The notes: generated by a model from the sequence alone, not told the origin. DNA of 37,286 nucleotides from an uncultured bacterium (GCA_902779565.1 CACZCD010000010.1:1-37286), one strand, 5' to 3'. Positions 1 to 9,072 are shown, counted from the stretch's first letter. Numbers and translations are program-made.

Positions 1-2279
1 TTCCGGGATTTCTCAAGCCCGGCTTCGACCATGTTCTCAAGACGCGCCACTCCTTCACGTTCGACGTGACGGCGATGGTGAACAGGAGAAGGGGCGAAGC
101 GAATGTTTTTTCGTCCATTGTCACGGCCGGATGGTGGCGCGACAAGATTACGGACTACCGCGGCAAGGAATCGGCGTTTCGCGCACAGCTCATCGTGCGG
201 TACGAAGATGGCACGGAATCCCGGTTTGGCACGGACGAGACGTGGCGCGGTGGCGTGACGGGACCTGTCAAGGCGGCGGGCATCTTCGATGGAGAGGAGT
301 TCGATGCACGCGAAAAGACGCGCTGGATGCTGACGGGGGAGGATGCGGCGTTCGCTCCCGTGAAGATTTGCCGGGAGTTCAAGGGGTGCATCGTGCCGAT
401 GGAGGGGCCAATGGTGTCGCTGCGCGAGGATTTGCGGCTCAAGCCGTGCGCGCTGTACGTCTGGAAGGGGGTGTCGGGCGAATCCGCCGATGCGTACGGC
501 AAGGTGGAGATTCTGCGGCGCTACGAGGCCGCGGATGGCGTGGAGCTGAAAGCAGGTGAGACGCTGGTGGTCGATTTCGGGCAGAACGCCGCCGCCGTGC
601 CGGAATTCCGATTTGCGGCGCGCGCGGGAACGCGGCTTGTTGCGAAGGCGGGCGAGATGCTCTGCGATGGCGGCGGGCGCAAGGATCGCGGGAACGATGG
701 GCCGGAGGGGAGCGTCTATCGCGGCAATCTGCGGGTGCTTCGTGAATGGGGCGCGAAGGTCGAATATGTGTTTGCGGGCGAGGGGGACGAGTTCTACCGT
801 CCCGCGTTCACCTACCTCGGCTACCGCTATCTGTCGGTGACGGCGACGGACGATGTGCGCTTCCGGATGATTGCGTCCGTGCCGGTGACATCTGTGGCGA
901 AGTGTGACGAAGTCGGGCGGCTTGAGACGGGCGTGGCGGATGTGAACCGGCTCATCTCGAACGTGCTTTGGGGGCAATACTCGAACTACCTTTCGGTGCC
1001 GACGGACTGTCCGCAGCGCGACGAGCGCCTCGGCTGGACGGCGGACACGCAGGTCTTTTGCGCGGCGGCCTCCCGTAACGCCGAAGTGTACGGTTTTCTG
1101 CGCAAGTGGATGCACGACATGCGCGACTCGCAGCACGACGACGGATCGTTCGCCGGCGTTGCGCCGCCGGGACTCTTCGCCAGCAACAGCACCGAGCGCT
1201 TCGGCTGGAGCGACGCCGGCGTGATCGTGCCCTACATCATGTGGAAACGATATGGAGATCGGACGATCGTCGAGGAGAATTTCGATGCGATCGAACGCTA
1301 TATGGCGCTCACGGCGAAGAACAAGTTCGATTCGCCTGCCGCAAACGAATACCAGTGGGGAGATTGGGTGTCGTTCGAAGCGTTGGAGTCGCACGACGGT
1401 GGAGCGTTCGAAAAAGATGCGAACGGGAAGAAGGTGCCTAAGGCCGATGCGCTCGTCTATTGGCATTTCCTCGGAGGCTGCTACTGGCTTTGGGATGCGC
1501 AGATGTGCGCAGAGATGGCGGCGGCGCTTGGCAAGGCGGATGCGGCGGTGCGATATCGGACGATGTCGGACGAAGCGAGGGGTTATGTGCGCAAACGCTT
1601 TTTGGAGGCGGACGGCCTTCTGCCGCAATGTCTGCGCGGGATGCAGACGCCCGCGCTTTTCGCGCTGAAGTCCGGCATTTTGGAGAAGCCGGAGGCGGTC
1701 AAGGCGACGAAGGATGCGCTCCTGAAAAACATAAAGGATCATGGCGACTGCCTGCAGACCGGTTTCCTCGGCACGCCGATTATCTTGGATGTGCTGACTT
1801 GCGAGGTGGGGCGTCCGGACGTGGCCTATACGCTTCTCCTACAACGCAAGAATCCATCCTGGCTGCATTCCGTTGAGCAGGGTGCCACGACCATCTGGGA
1901 GCGTTGGAACGGCTATTCGAAGGCGGACGGATTTCTGCGGTTGAGCATGAAGAGCTACAACCACTACGCCTACGGCGCGGTGCTGGAATGGATGTACGGC
2001 ACAATGGCCGGCATACAGCCCGATCCGAAATCACCGGGCTGGCGGCACTTCATCCTTGCGCCGAAGCCGGATCGGCGGATGGGACATGTCACGGCGCAGT
2101 TCGATTCACCGTATGGCCGCATCGAGAGCGCATGGACGTATGAAAAGGACGGCACATGGAACTGGCGCGTGTGCGTGCCGCCCAACACGGCGGCGACGGT
2201 CGAGATGCCGAATGGCGAACGGCGTGAGGTTGTGGCTGGCGAACATGTGTTTGCTTTGGCGGACAAGATTGCGGAATAG
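1..2279 (+). CDS. Alpha-L-rhamnosidase, GH78 family (5' end outside window)
   Basis: Hydrolyses terminal alpha-L-rhamnose from plant or bacterial glycans. The reading frame is open from base 3, and the residues encoded before the first GTG (66) already fit the family's N-terminal beta-sandwich, so the gene starts upstream and 66 is not the real start. Visible landmarks are the GW-W motif near 130-145, the GH78 catalytic-domain signature CPQRDERLGWTAD (1008-1046) whose acidic residues belong to the active site, the EQGATTIWERW segment near 1875, and a C-terminal beta-sandwich beginning around the YGAVLEWMYG segment near 1970. About 757 residues are present, against roughly 900-1100 for complete GH78 enzymes. 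No signal peptide can be judged. A second rhamnosidase family, GH106, is encoded at 32518. The family call is firm; the exact linkage specificity is unknown. Confidence 0.95.
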   Translation, partial: PGFLKPGFDHVLKTRHSFTFDVTAMVNRRRGEANVFSSIVTAGWWRDKITDYRGKESAFRAQLIVRYEDGTESRFGTDETWRGGVTGPVKAAGIFDGEEFDAREKTRWMLTGEDAAFAPVKICREFKGCIVPMEGPMVSLREDLRLKPCALYVWKGVSGESADAYGKVEILRRYEAADGVELKAGETLVVDFGQNAAAVPEFRFAARAGTRLVAKAGEMLCDGGGRKDRGNDGPEGSVYRGNLRVLREWGAKVEYVFAGEGDEFYRPAFTYLGYRYLSVTATDDVRFRMIASVPVTSVAKCDEVGRLETGVADVNRLISNVLWGQYSNYLSVPTDCPQRDERLGWTADTQVFCAAASRNAEVYGFLRKWMHDMRDSQHDDGSFAGVAPPGLFASNSTERFGWSDAGVIVPYIMWKRYGDRTIVEENFDAIERYMALTAKNKFDSPAANEYQWGDWVSFEALESHDGGAFEKDANGKKVPKADALVYWHFLGGCYWLWDAQMCAEMAAALGKADAAVRYRTMSDEARGYVRKRFLEADGLLPQCLRGMQTPALFALKSGILEKPEAVKATKDALLKNIKDHGDCLQTGFLGTPIILDVLTCEVGRPDVAYTLLLQRKNPSWLHSVEQGATTIWERWNGYSKADGFLRLSMKSYNHYAYGAVLEWMYGTMAGIQPDPKSPGWRHFILAPKPDRRMGHVTAQFDSPYGRIESAWTYEKDGTWNWRVCVPPNTAATVEMPNGERREVVAGEHVFALADKIAE

Positions 2280-2340
2280 ATCAAGACGGAAAGATGAATG
2301 CATGGTGCTATATGCGCGGGTAAGGCAATCGCTGCGGATA

Positions 2341-2351
2341 TATGGTATAAT
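2341..2351 (+). promoter_or_regulatory. Extended -10 promoter upstream of GH20-HAD gene
   Basis: TATGGTATAAT, with the perfect hexamer TATAAT at 2346-2351. It is one of eight near-identical copies of this motif in the window, seven of them upstream of genes. It lies in the 158-base gap after the GH78 gene and would give a leader of about 80 bases. No convincing -35 box is seen. Confidence 0.65.
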
Positions 2352-2437
2352 GCCCAGCCAGTGATGAAAAGTGCAATAACATATCGTAAACAGTTGTTCC
2401 GCAAACGGGCATTTACAAAAAAAGTGAGACGGTGGAT

Positions 2438-5413
2438 ATGAGACGGATGATAGCAATTTCCGGGTTGTGTGCGATAAGTGTAGCCATTGCCCTTGTTGGG
2501 TGCTCAACCGGCGACCGCTTGGCGGTTCACGAGAGCACTTCCTTTGACGAGTTGATGCCGCGGCCGGTACGCAGCCTTCAGAGCGAAGACCAGACGGTGC
2601 CGGTGGAACGGTTGCAGATAGTCAAGGTCGTGAAAGGACCGGTGCCGGAAGCGCCGGCGGCGACGGCGGACGAGGCGTACGTTCTGGAGATCGGATCCGA
2701 CGGCGCGCAGATCACGGCGCCGGGTCCGTTCGGTGAGATCTGGGGGCGCGTGACGCTCGACCAGCTCGTGCGCCTGTCGCGGGATGGGCGGGTGCCATGC
2801 GGACGCATTACGGACTGGCCGCGTCTCAAATGGCGCGGGTTCATGCTCGATTCGGTGCGCAACTATCTGCCGCCGCAGGGCGTGAAGGACATCATCGACG
2901 TGATGTCGCGCTACAAGCTCAACCTCTTCCACTGGCACCTCACCGAGAACTACGCGTGGCGCTTGGAGTCGAAGCGCTTCCCGGAGCTGCAGTCGGAGCG
3001 GGCGTTCCTGCACCGGCACAAGGGCAAGTTCTACACGCAGGCGGAGTTCCGGGAAATCGTCGATTACGCCTACGCGCGGGGCGTGCGCGTGATGCCCGAG
3101 TTCGACTTCCCGGGACATGCGCTTGCGTTCCGGCGCGCGTTCGGGTTCAAGACGATGAGTGATCCCGGCGTGGCCGAGAAAGCCGCCGCGCTTTTCGAAG
3201 AACTTTGCGCGCTCGCGCCGAAGGAGAAGATGCCGTTCATCCACATGGGAACCGATGAGGTGTGGAAGCGCGACGTGGAGGGGGCGCCGCGCGAAACGTT
3301 GGAGCGCATGGCGAAGTCCATCGCTGATGGTGGACGCACGATGGTGAGCTGGGTGCCGGGCGAAACCTACGAAAGCCCCGGTCCGCGCATCAACATGCTC
3401 TGGACGGACAAGGTGTCGCCGGAGAAGAACCCCGGCCCCTATTTCGATGCGATCGGCATGTACATCGAGGACTTCGATCCGTTCGAGCTGCTTTCCGTGG
3501 CCGTCTATCACAAGGCCGCGCGCTGGCATGACGCGGGTGATCTCAATCAGGGCGCGATCTTCTGCGCCTGGCATGACGGGTTCGTCGGGCTGCCGTATGA
3601 AAACCTGTTGCGCAACCAGCCCGTCTTTCCGTCGTGCGTCCTCTTCGGCGACGCCTACTGGCACGGACGCGACAACGACCTTCCGCAGTTCCGTAAGCGT
3701 CTGCCGTGCGGCGGCGATCCGCAGCTGGCCGAGGCGGCGGCGATCGAGCGGCGCGTGGTGGCGCAACGCGACCGGGCGCTCCGTGATCTGAAGCATCCGT
3801 TCCACTTCCTCCGTCAGACGGACATGCGCTGGCGGCTGACGAAGGCAGACGGCACGCTGATCGAGACCGACATCGCGCAGGCGACGATTTCACCCGCGCG
3901 CCACGGGTGCAAGACGACAGACGGAACGGTGATTGCCGAGACGTGGATCAAGTCGCCGAAGAATCAGACCGTCGGCGCGTGGATCGGCTTCACCAACATC
4001 TCCCGCGACCACGGTCTGGTGTACTCGGCACCGCTGCCGGATGTCGGGGAATGGAACCGTTTTGGAGCCTCCATCGAGCTGAACGGCGAGAAGGTCGCGC
4101 CGCCGAAGTGGAAACGTCCGGGACTCAAGAAGGGCAATCCGATTGCGGACTGGACGCCGTCGTGGACGCTTTACGAGGCGGACGAGGAGCCGTTCACGGA
4201 TCAGGAATACGTGATGCGCGAACCGACGCCGATCCGTTTGCGCGCGGGCTGGAACCACGTGAAGCTCACGCTGCCCAACCCGTCGGCGAAGGAGAAGACG
4301 CGCCATCGCTGGGTCGGCACATTCATCCCCGTCGCCGGAACGACAGACCATCCGCGCGAAGTGGAGGGGCTTGAGTACGCGAGCGTACCGCCGCCGTCGG
4401 AAGGGCCGCTGTCGCCCGGCGGCTGGAACCCCGTCGTGCGTGAACGCCTGAACGCGCTTATCGAGCGGAACCGCGGCAATCCCGATGCGTATGCCGTTTT
4501 CGATTTCGACTACACGGCGGCGATCGGCGATCTCTCGTACGTGTGCATGTGGGAATTGCTCGAATCGTTCGCGCTCAAGGTGGATGACTTCCATGCGTTG
4601 ATGTCGGCGGGACTCGGCCCCCAGTACAAGAGTGACATAGACGCGCTCGGCCGGCTTGCCGCCCAGCTGAAGCCGCTGGCGGGGCAGGACCTCACCGCCA
4701 ATCCTGTCTGGCGCGAATTCGCGAGGCGGTTCTGGACGTTCTACCGGCGCTATTTCGTGGATGTCGGCGACTACAACGCCTATGTGTGGCGGTCGCGTCT
4801 CTTCGCCGGTTATACGCCGGCGGAGCTTCGCGAGCTTGCGAGGCGGGGCCTCTCGAAGGTGATCGGTCGCGGCCGACTGTGGCGTGATGTCAATGCGCCG
4901 AAGGAGAAGCGGGGGATGGTGTTTACGCCGGAGATCAAGGAGCTGTTCCGCGAGCTGCGCAAGGCCGGCATCGCCGTGTACATCGTGAGCGGTTCCTTTC
5001 AGGAGCAGCTGTATGCCGCGACGGGTCCGGAATTCGGGTTGGATCTCGATCCGGCGTGCGTCTTCGGCGCTGACTTCAAGAAGGATGCTTCCGGACGGTA
5101 TCTGCCGGAGATGGCGGAAGGGTGCGTGAAGTCGGGGGAGAAGCCGGCGTTCATCCGCGCGCACATCGCGCCGCGCCATCATGGTGCCGAGCCGATCTTG
5201 ACGGCCGGCGACTCGATCGGTGACTACACGATGCTTACCGAGTACAAGAATCTCCAGCTCGCGCTTGTCTTTATCCGCGCCTGGAAGCAGCCGGAGATGA
5301 AGGAGCTTGTCGCACGCGGTGGACGCGTTGTGGCGCAGGGGCGTGACGAATCGCGCGGCTGCTACATTCCGGAACCGCGTTGCATCGAGCCCCCACTAAC
5401 CACTAATCACTAA
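2438..5413 (+). CDS. Lipoprotein: GH20 beta-N-acetylhexosaminidase fused to HAD phosphatase-like domain
   Basis: Predicted exported enzyme releasing terminal GlcNAc/GalNAc, with a second hydrolase at its C-terminus. The ATG at 2438 is preferred to the GTG at 2432 because it starts directly at a lipoprotein signal (MRRM, hydrophobic stretch, lipobox LVGC). Residues about 60-125 resemble the GH20b domain, ending in LKWRGFMLD. The GH20 barrel follows with FHWHLTENYAWRLE and the catalytic pair D273-E274 in HMGTDEVW. A beta-sandwich of the kind found after GH20 barrels extends to about residue 650. From about residue 685 a HAD fold begins: nucleophile motif DFDYT (D689, D691), IVSGS, and the metal-binding GDSIGD at about 924-929. 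That part resembles exported phosphorylcholine phosphatase-type HADs. The last residues, PLTTNH, and the stop codon come from an ACTAACC repeat. Both domains keep key residues; the joint substrate is unknown. Confidence 0.9.
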   Translation: MRRMIAISGLCAISVAIALVGCSTGDRLAVHESTSFDELMPRPVRSLQSEDQTVPVERLQIVKVVKGPVPEAPAATADEAYVLEIGSDGAQITAPGPFGEIWGRVTLDQLVRLSRDGRVPCGRITDWPRLKWRGFMLDSVRNYLPPQGVKDIIDVMSRYKLNLFHWHLTENYAWRLESKRFPELQSERAFLHRHKGKFYTQAEFREIVDYAYARGVRVMPEFDFPGHALAFRRAFGFKTMSDPGVAEKAAALFEELCALAPKEKMPFIHMGTDEVWKRDVEGAPRETLERMAKSIADGGRTMVSWVPGETYESPGPRINMLWTDKVSPEKNPGPYFDAIGMYIEDFDPFELLSVAVYHKAARWHDAGDLNQGAIFCAWHDGFVGLPYENLLRNQPVFPSCVLFGDAYWHGRDNDLPQFRKRLPCGGDPQLAEAAAIERRVVAQRDRALRDLKHPFHFLRQTDMRWRLTKADGTLIETDIAQATISPARHGCKTTDGTVIAETWIKSPKNQTVGAWIGFTNISRDHGLVYSAPLPDVGEWNRFGASIELNGEKVAPPKWKRPGLKKGNPIADWTPSWTLYEADEEPFTDQEYVMREPTPIRLRAGWNHVKLTLPNPSAKEKTRHRWVGTFIPVAGTTDHPREVEGLEYASVPPPSEGPLSPGGWNPVVRERLNALIERNRGNPDAYAVFDFDYTAAIGDLSYVCMWELLESFALKVDDFHALMSAGLGPQYKSDIDALGRLAAQLKPLAGQDLTANPVWREFARRFWTFYRRYFVDVGDYNAYVWRSRLFAGYTPAELRELARRGLSKVIGRGRLWRDVNAPKEKRGMVFTPEIKELFRELRKAGIAVYIVSGSFQEQLYAATGPEFGLDLDPACVFGADFKKDASGRYLPEMAEGCVKSGEKPAFIRAHIAPRHHGAEPILTAGDSIGDYTMLTEYKNLQLALVFIRAWKQPEMKELVARGGRVVAQGRDESRGCYIPEPRCIEPPLTTNH

Positions 5414-5420
5414 CCACTAC
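5393..5420 (+). repeat. ACTAACC-type short tandem repeat forming a gene's 3' end
   Basis: Degenerate tandem copies of CCACTAA / CCACTAAT / CACTAACC. It encodes the last residues and the TAA stop of the GH20-HAD gene and runs to the base before the next ATG (5422). Related copies lie at 13754-13788 and 37199-37232. Confidence 0.85.
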
Positions 5421-5421
5421 C

Positions 5422-6342
5422 ATGAAATTCTTCTGTCTTTGCATGAGTCCTGCGATCGACGCGACGGTGACGCTGCCGCGCGCGCCGAAAGGTGATGGCG
5501 AAATCTTCAAGGATGTCGCCGAGGAGGAGAACGTTGGCGGCAAGACGGTCAACGTCGCCCGCTGGCTTGCCCTGCGCGGGGCGGATGTGGCGTGCGGCGG
5601 TCTTTTGGGCGAGGACAACGACCGTCCGTTTGCCAAGGAGCTGGCGAAGTACGGAATCGAGGATCGTTTCATGCGTGTCGCCGGCGCCACGCGCCGCAAC
5701 GAGATGATCGTGTGGCCGGGCGGCAGCATGAAGCTCAACCGGTCTGCGTTCCCGAAGCTCGCCGCCGAGCTGTCCTTTGAATCGCTTCTTTCCCTTTCGT
5801 CCTTTTCCGCACCCGGCGTTGCGATTCTTTCGGGCAGTCTGCCGCCGGCGGTTCCGAAGGATTTCTACGCGCGGGCGGTCGCCGCTTTCAAGGCGCAGGG
5901 TTGGCTGACTGTGCTCGATGCGAGCGGCGAGGCGATGCGCCTTGGGCTCGAGGAGAGGCCGGATTTCATCAAGCCGAACGCCGAGGAGTGCGAGCCGTTG
6001 GTCGGCTTCGTGCCGAAGACGCCGGAGGAGTTCGCCCGGGCGACGGCGATGCTGCGCGAAAAGGCCGCGCATGTCGTCATTTCCGATGGCGGCGCGGGTG
6101 CATGGTTCGATGGCGAATTCGTTCCGGCACCGAAGGTGGAGGTTGTCGATACGACCGCCGCCGGTGACACGTTGCTGGCGGAGTTCTGCTGGCGGATGTT
6201 TGGGGATTTGGGGAACGGGGAACGGGGAATGGGGAATGCCGGACGTTGGGCGGTGGCTGCTGGCTCGGCGGCCTGCACCATGCCGGGCGGCGCCCCGCCG
6301 GCGCAGGAGCTGGTCGAACAGCTCTGCAAGGATGTGCTATAA
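5422..6342 (+). CDS. PfkB-family sugar kinase, 1-phosphofructokinase-like
   Basis: ATP-dependent cytoplasmic kinase of the ribokinase/PfkB superfamily, closest in pattern to 1-phosphofructokinase or tagatose-6-phosphate kinase. The N-terminus MSPAIDATVTL and the substrate motif GGKTVNVAR match GGKGINVAR of the FruK group. FIKPNAEECEPLVG matches the family's KPN-EE segment. The catalytic aspartate is D249 in DTTAAGDTL, where the usual GAGD reads AAGD, so the first glycine of the anion hole is alanine. The length of 306 residues is normal. Residues about 260-272 (DLGNGERGMGN) are encoded by a GGGGAAYGGGGAAT tandem repeat also found in the GlpT-like gene at 10517. No PTS gene is nearby, so the substrate source is unclear. 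The family is sure; the exact sugar is not. Confidence 0.88.
   Translation: MKFFCLCMSPAIDATVTLPRAPKGDGEIFKDVAEEENVGGKTVNVARWLALRGADVACGGLLGEDNDRPFAKELAKYGIEDRFMRVAGATRRNEMIVWPGGSMKLNRSAFPKLAAELSFESLLSLSSFSAPGVAILSGSLPPAVPKDFYARAVAAFKAQGWLTVLDASGEAMRLGLEERPDFIKPNAEECEPLVGFVPKTPEEFARATAMLREKAAHVVISDGGAGAWFDGEFVPAPKVEVVDTTAAGDTLLAEFCWRMFGDLGNGERGMGNAGRWAVAAGSAACTMPGGAPPAQELVEQLCKDVL
6202..6237 (+). repeat. GGGGAAYGGGGAAT tandem repeat inside PfkB-like gene
   Basis: Purine-only degenerate tandem repeat with a 7-8 base period (GGGGAAC GGGGAAC GGGGAAT GGGGAAT). It is read in frame as GNGERGMGN in a C-terminal region of the kinase. The same motif is longer at 11227-11296. Confidence 0.85.
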
Positions 6343-6343
6343 T
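6333..6343 (+). promoter_or_regulatory. Extended -10 promoter overlapping stop codon, before OPT gene
   Basis: TGTGCTATAAT, with TATAAT at 6338-6343 overlapping the TAA stop of the kinase gene. Only 8 bases separate it from the ATG at 6352, so transcription would start at or next to the start codon. This predicts a leaderless or nearly leaderless mRNA. Confidence 0.55.
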
Positions 6344-6351
6344 AGGGTGCA

Positions 6352-8064
6352 ATGAAATCACAAAAGGAACTTACGCCAACGGCGATTATTCTGGGCGCGC
6401 TGCTGGCGGTCGTCTTTGGGGCGGCAAATGCCTATCTTGGACTTCGCGTGGGCTTGACCATATCGGCCTCTGTTCCGGCTGCCGTCATTTCGATGGGCAT
6501 CCTCCGCATCATCATGCGGCGTGACTCGATTCTCGAAAACAACATGGTGCAGACCATCGGCAGCGCCGGTGAATCGTTGGCGGCGGGCGCGATCTTCACG
6601 CTCCCGGCCCTTTATCTGTGGGCGCAGGAACGCCCGGCGGAATTCTCCGTGCCGGGTATTCTGCCGATTACGCTGATTGCGCTCGCGGGCGGGCTTCTGG
6701 GCGTGCTTCTGATGGTGCCGCTGCGCCGTCCGCTGATTGTCGAAGATGCGACGCTGCCCTATCCGGAGGGCCTTGCCTGCGCGGATGTTCTGCGTGCGGG
6801 GGAAGCGGGCGCGAAGCATACGCGGACGGTCTTTGCCGGCCTGGGCTTGGCCCTGGTCGCGAAGTTCGCGACCGGATGGCTCAAGCTGGTTCCGGAAACG
6901 TTCCTGTGGCCCATCCGGACCTTGCGCGGCGCTTTTGGGCTTGAGCTTTCACCGGCGCTTCTCGGCGTTGGCTATATCGTCGGACCGAAGGTTGCCGTAC
7001 TGCTCTTCGGCGGCGCCATGTTCGGATGGATGCTGATGATGCCGATCGTGTCGGCGATGATTCCGGAGGCGCAGGCGATGTGGGACGCCGGGAACGTCAA
7101 AGGCGTCTGGTCAAACTACGTGCGCTATGTCGGCGCCGGTGCGATCGCCATGGGCGGATTCATCTCGCTCGTGCGGTCGATGCCGCTGTTCGCCCGCACC
7201 TTCAAGGACTCCCTGCGCAAGGCACGGAAAGGGAGTGGCGCGGAGAGCGTCTCTGTGCGGGATCTCCCGATGCGCCTCGTCATTGGCGGTTTGGTCTGTA
7301 CGATCATCTTCATCTGGGCCGTGCCAGCCGTGCCGGTGGGTCTGCCCGGCGCGCTTCTCATCGCGCTCTTCGGCTTCTTCTTCGCCGCCGTCTCGGCGCG
7401 GATGGTCGGGCTTGTGGGGAGTTCCAACAATCCCGTCTCGGGCATGACGATCGCCACACTCGTCGTCGCCACGCTCGTCCTGAAGATGACCGGCTCGACG
7501 GGGGCCGTTGGCATGGTTGCCGCCATTGCGATCGGTGCCGTCGTGTGTATCGTGGCGGCGATCGCTGGTGACACGGCGCAAGATCTCAAGACCGGCCATC
7601 TGCTCGGCGCGACGCCCTGGAAGCAGCAGATCGGCGAATTCATCGGCGTGACCGCGTCCGCGTTGGCGATTGGCGGTGTGCTGGTGCTTCTGCATCGGGC
7701 ATGGGGGTTCGGCAGCGATGCGATCTCCGCCCCGCAGGCGACGCTGATGAAGGTGATCGTCGAGGGCATCATGGGCAGCGGCCTTCCCTGGAACATGCTG
7801 GCCGTTGGCGTTGTGCTGGCGATCGTGCTGACGCTGTTCCGGGTGCCGGTGATGCCGGTCGCCATCGGCATCTATCTGCCGGTGGGGTTAAGCGTCGCGA
7901 TGCTGGCCGGCGGACTGCTGCGATACGCCGTCAACCGCCGGGGCGGAACGGAGGCGGCAACGTCGAACGGTGAAGACGGCGGCACGCTCTTCTCCGCCGG
8001 TCTGATCGCCGGCGAAGGCCTGTGCGGCATCCTGCTGGCCGCCCTGTCGTTGATCTGTCGGTAG
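6352..8064 (+). CDS. OPT-family oligopeptide/metal-chelate transporter
   Basis: Inner-membrane protein of about 570 residues and many hydrophobic segments. It begins KELTPTAIILGALLAVVFGAANAYLGLRVG, in which the stretch GAANAYLGLRVGL is characteristic of bacterial OPT proteins. Further OPT-like stretches are PYPEGLACADVLRAGE (about residue 125), a GYIVGPKVA segment, SSNNPVSGMTIATL (about 360) and DTAQDLKTGHLLGATPWKQQ (about 405). The family moves small peptides or metal complexes by proton coupling. The length is normal for bacterial members. The ATG at 6352 is preferred because it directly precedes the conserved N-terminus; no Shine-Dalgarno sequence precedes it, in keeping with the close promoter. 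It may be co-transcribed with the GDPD gene 45 bases downstream. The substrate cannot be told from sequence. Confidence 0.93.
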   Translation: MKSQKELTPTAIILGALLAVVFGAANAYLGLRVGLTISASVPAAVISMGILRIIMRRDSILENNMVQTIGSAGESLAAGAIFTLPALYLWAQERPAEFSVPGILPITLIALAGGLLGVLLMVPLRRPLIVEDATLPYPEGLACADVLRAGEAGAKHTRTVFAGLGLALVAKFATGWLKLVPETFLWPIRTLRGAFGLELSPALLGVGYIVGPKVAVLLFGGAMFGWMLMMPIVSAMIPEAQAMWDAGNVKGVWSNYVRYVGAGAIAMGGFISLVRSMPLFARTFKDSLRKARKGSGAESVSVRDLPMRLVIGGLVCTIIFIWAVPAVPVGLPGALLIALFGFFFAAVSARMVGLVGSSNNPVSGMTIATLVVATLVLKMTGSTGAVGMVAAIAIGAVVCIVAAIAGDTAQDLKTGHLLGATPWKQQIGEFIGVTASALAIGGVLVLLHRAWGFGSDAISAPQATLMKVIVEGIMGSGLPWNMLAVGVVLAIVLTLFRVPVMPVAIGIYLPVGLSVAMLAGGLLRYAVNRRGGTEAATSNGEDGGTLFSAGLIAGEGLCGILLAALSLICR

Positions 8065-8109
8065 CCGTCCGAAACACTTATACAAACACAAAACACGGAG
8101 AAAGAGAAA

Positions 8110-9072
8110 ATGAAGAAACTGTTGGTTCTGGTTGCGCTGGCTGTGGCTGGCTGCTGTTCGCAGGAGGGATGGAAGGAACACCGCACCGATCTCCTCCACC
8201 TTTCGCACGTCCACCGCGGCGGCGGAAAGCTGGAGCGTCCCGACAACACGCTTGAAACGTTCAAGTGGTGCTGGGAGAACGGCTCCGCGCTTGAATGCGA
8301 CTGCCGCAAGACGAAGGATGGCGTGGGCATCATGCTCCACGACAAGACCTTGAAGCGGACCGCGCGCGGCATTTCGCCGGCGCTGGCGACGAATCAGGTT
8401 TCGGAGGAGGTGACCTGGGCCGAACTCAAGGATGTCGACGTTGGCTCGTACCTCAAGGAGCTGAATCCCGCCGCCGCCGACTACAGCCACCACCGGATCC
8501 CGACCATCGAGGCGACGTTCGCCGCGATGAAGGGACATCCCACGTATCTCTGCTTCGTCGATGAGAAGGGCGCGGGGCCGGAGTACATCGCGCAGAAGGC
8601 GCGCGAGGCCGGCGTGCTGGACCAGGTCTATTACACCGGGCAGGACTACGGCAAGGCGCTGGACTGGAACAAGGCCACGAACGGCGGCAAGACGCTCATC
8701 TGGATTGGTACGTGGCCCGTGCCGAAGCCCGAGCACAACGCCGCCGACATCGCGCGGTTTGAGGCACACTTCGAGAAGAAGATGAACGAGATGCGCGCGA
8801 ACGATTTCAAGGGCGTGTCGGCCGTGTCGCTCCACTCGTACTACAATCCGAAGGCCGCCGAGCCGTTCGTGCCGCGTGTGTCGTACCTGAAGAAGATCAT
8901 TGACGAGTTCCATGCGCACAACATTCCGGTGTGCTCCATCCCCTTCGCGGGCGGCGAGACGGAGGAGGTCTACTTCAAGCTCTTCGACCTCGGCTGCGAC
9001 GGTTTCTCCACCGATTATCCGAGCGTGATGTTCTCGGTGATACGCAAGCTCAAGGAAGGTAAGCGCAAATGA
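8110..9072 (+). CDS. Glycerophosphodiester phosphodiesterase-like lipoprotein
   Basis: Predicted to hydrolyse glycerophosphodiesters (deacylated phospholipid headgroups) to glycerol-3-phosphate plus alcohol. A lipoprotein signal with lipobox AVAGC ends near residue 15, placing it at the cell envelope. The GDPD pattern is readable: HRGGGKLERPDNTLETF (usual HRG...PENT; here E is replaced by D), ALECDCRKTKDGVGIMLHD (usual E-D-TKDG-HD) and TLKRTARG. A good ribosome binding site, GGAGAAAGAGAAA, precedes the ATG. The stop overlaps the next start by four bases (ATGA), indicating translational coupling. A GlpT-type antiporter is encoded two genes downstream, which supports a phospholipid-derived glycerol-3-phosphate salvage role. 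The E-to-D change in the PENT motif means the enzyme could be a divergent member. Confidence 0.88.
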   Translation: MKKLLVLVALAVAGCCSQEGWKEHRTDLLHLSHVHRGGGKLERPDNTLETFKWCWENGSALECDCRKTKDGVGIMLHDKTLKRTARGISPALATNQVSEEVTWAELKDVDVGSYLKELNPAAADYSHHRIPTIEATFAAMKGHPTYLCFVDEKGAGPEYIAQKAREAGVLDQVYYTGQDYGKALDWNKATNGGKTLIWIGTWPVPKPEHNAADIARFEAHFEKKMNEMRANDFKGVSAVSLHSYYNPKAAEPFVPRVSYLKKIIDEFHAHNIPVCSIPFAGGETEEVYFKLFDLGCDGFSTDYPSVMFSVIRKLKEGKRK

